From NCBI RefSeq assembly GCF_020781975.1, contig NZ_JAJGNI010000007.1:162887-226886 (forward strand): 64,000 nt of DNA, in the 5' to 3' direction. Below are positions 63,927-64,000 of the stretch, piece after piece (position 1 is the first letter of the stretch; each line of letters opens with the position of its first letter). A program made the position numbers and the translations under genes. A model generated the notes under the pieces. It was given only the letters and a program-made list of their open reading frames with translations. It was not told the origin of the DNA and searched no databases. The stretch is from Microbacterium schleiferi. Its GTDB lineage: Bacteria; Actinomycetota; Actinomycetes; Actinomycetales; Microbacteriaceae.

Positions 63927-64000
63927 GTGTGATGTCCAGGCAGGTTGTTGAGTCTGCTGAAGGGTGGGGCTCCGATCGCGGAGTGGCGCCTGTGCTGATT
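63927..64000. other. Window end, no assignable feature
   Basis: The last 74 bases after the Nudix stop contain no start with ribosome site and no repeat found elsewhere in the window. Confidence 0.5.

Noticed and set aside
63927..64000. Possible start of an insertion sequence at the window end
   Set aside because: No inverted repeat or transposase codons can be shown in the 74 bases available.

Overview
The window is high-GC, gene-dense DNA of an actinobacterium, most likely a Microbacteriaceae member of the Microbacterium type. This rests on the bcc-aa3 respiratory genes of actinobacterial type (di-heme QcrC, long QcrA, CtaF), a PGPGW/TIGR02611 protein, very frequent GGATGCC/GGCATCC words, and many start codons lying 6-7 bases after a TANNNT -10 box (leaderless transcripts). 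Taxonomy is inference; there is no rRNA or tRNA gene in view.

Layout. 1-11 kb: end of an M20 dipeptidase, erpA, and the respiratory cluster. ctaC-ctaD-ctaF runs rightward and ctaE-qcrC-qcrA-qcrB runs leftward, with a DMT transporter and a rhodanese between them; together they encode the cytochrome bcc-aa3 supercomplex. 11-17.8 kb: trpD, a PHP phosphoesterase, a 38-residue Cys-rich protein under a CsoR-like operator, an MFS exporter, a 5'-3' exonuclease and two secreted proteins. 18-22.4 kb: a two-component system convergent with a ferric-reductase-like / FMN-binding / ApbE operon (extracytoplasmic flavin electron transfer). 22.5-31.5 kb: YchJ-like protein, carbonic anhydrase, an unusual pyruvate kinase, an AAA ATPase, an alcohol dehydrogenase, a LuxR regulator, DUF427, Lon-N and DUF3054 proteins. 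31.5-36 kb: trhO, then three genes of cold-adaptation type in a row (cspA, fatty-acid desaturase, DEAD-box helicase). 36-47 kb: aldo/keto reductase, chitinase-like GH18 protein, pgi overlapping a large LuxR regulator, lipoproteins, RNase HI and a MASE1 histidine kinase.

47-64 kb is different in texture. It holds several damaged genes: an NAD-dependent epimerase with a central deletion, a GNAT with a lost acetyl-CoA core plus a frameshift, a frameshifted HNH protein, and a DUF4386 membrane gene and TetR regulator that both lost their 5' halves, apparently in one deletion. Between them are intact genes for a PQQ-type sugar dehydrogenase, YoaK/DUF1275, a secreted HNH nuclease with an 8-codon leader ORF, TIGR02611, DUF1801, a beta-propeller lipoprotein, a DHA2 drug exporter, a GyrI-like protein and a CoA-type Nudix hydrolase. 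A 590-base gap before the exporter is filled by a 20-bp tandem array and two copies of a GAACCCACA/TGTGGGTTC palindromic element.

No prophage, transposase, CRISPR array or canonical defence island is visible. The most promising undescribed items are the metal-operator-controlled 38-residue Cys-rich protein, the palindromic repeat families, the coupled 8-codon leader, and the cluster of decaying genes.
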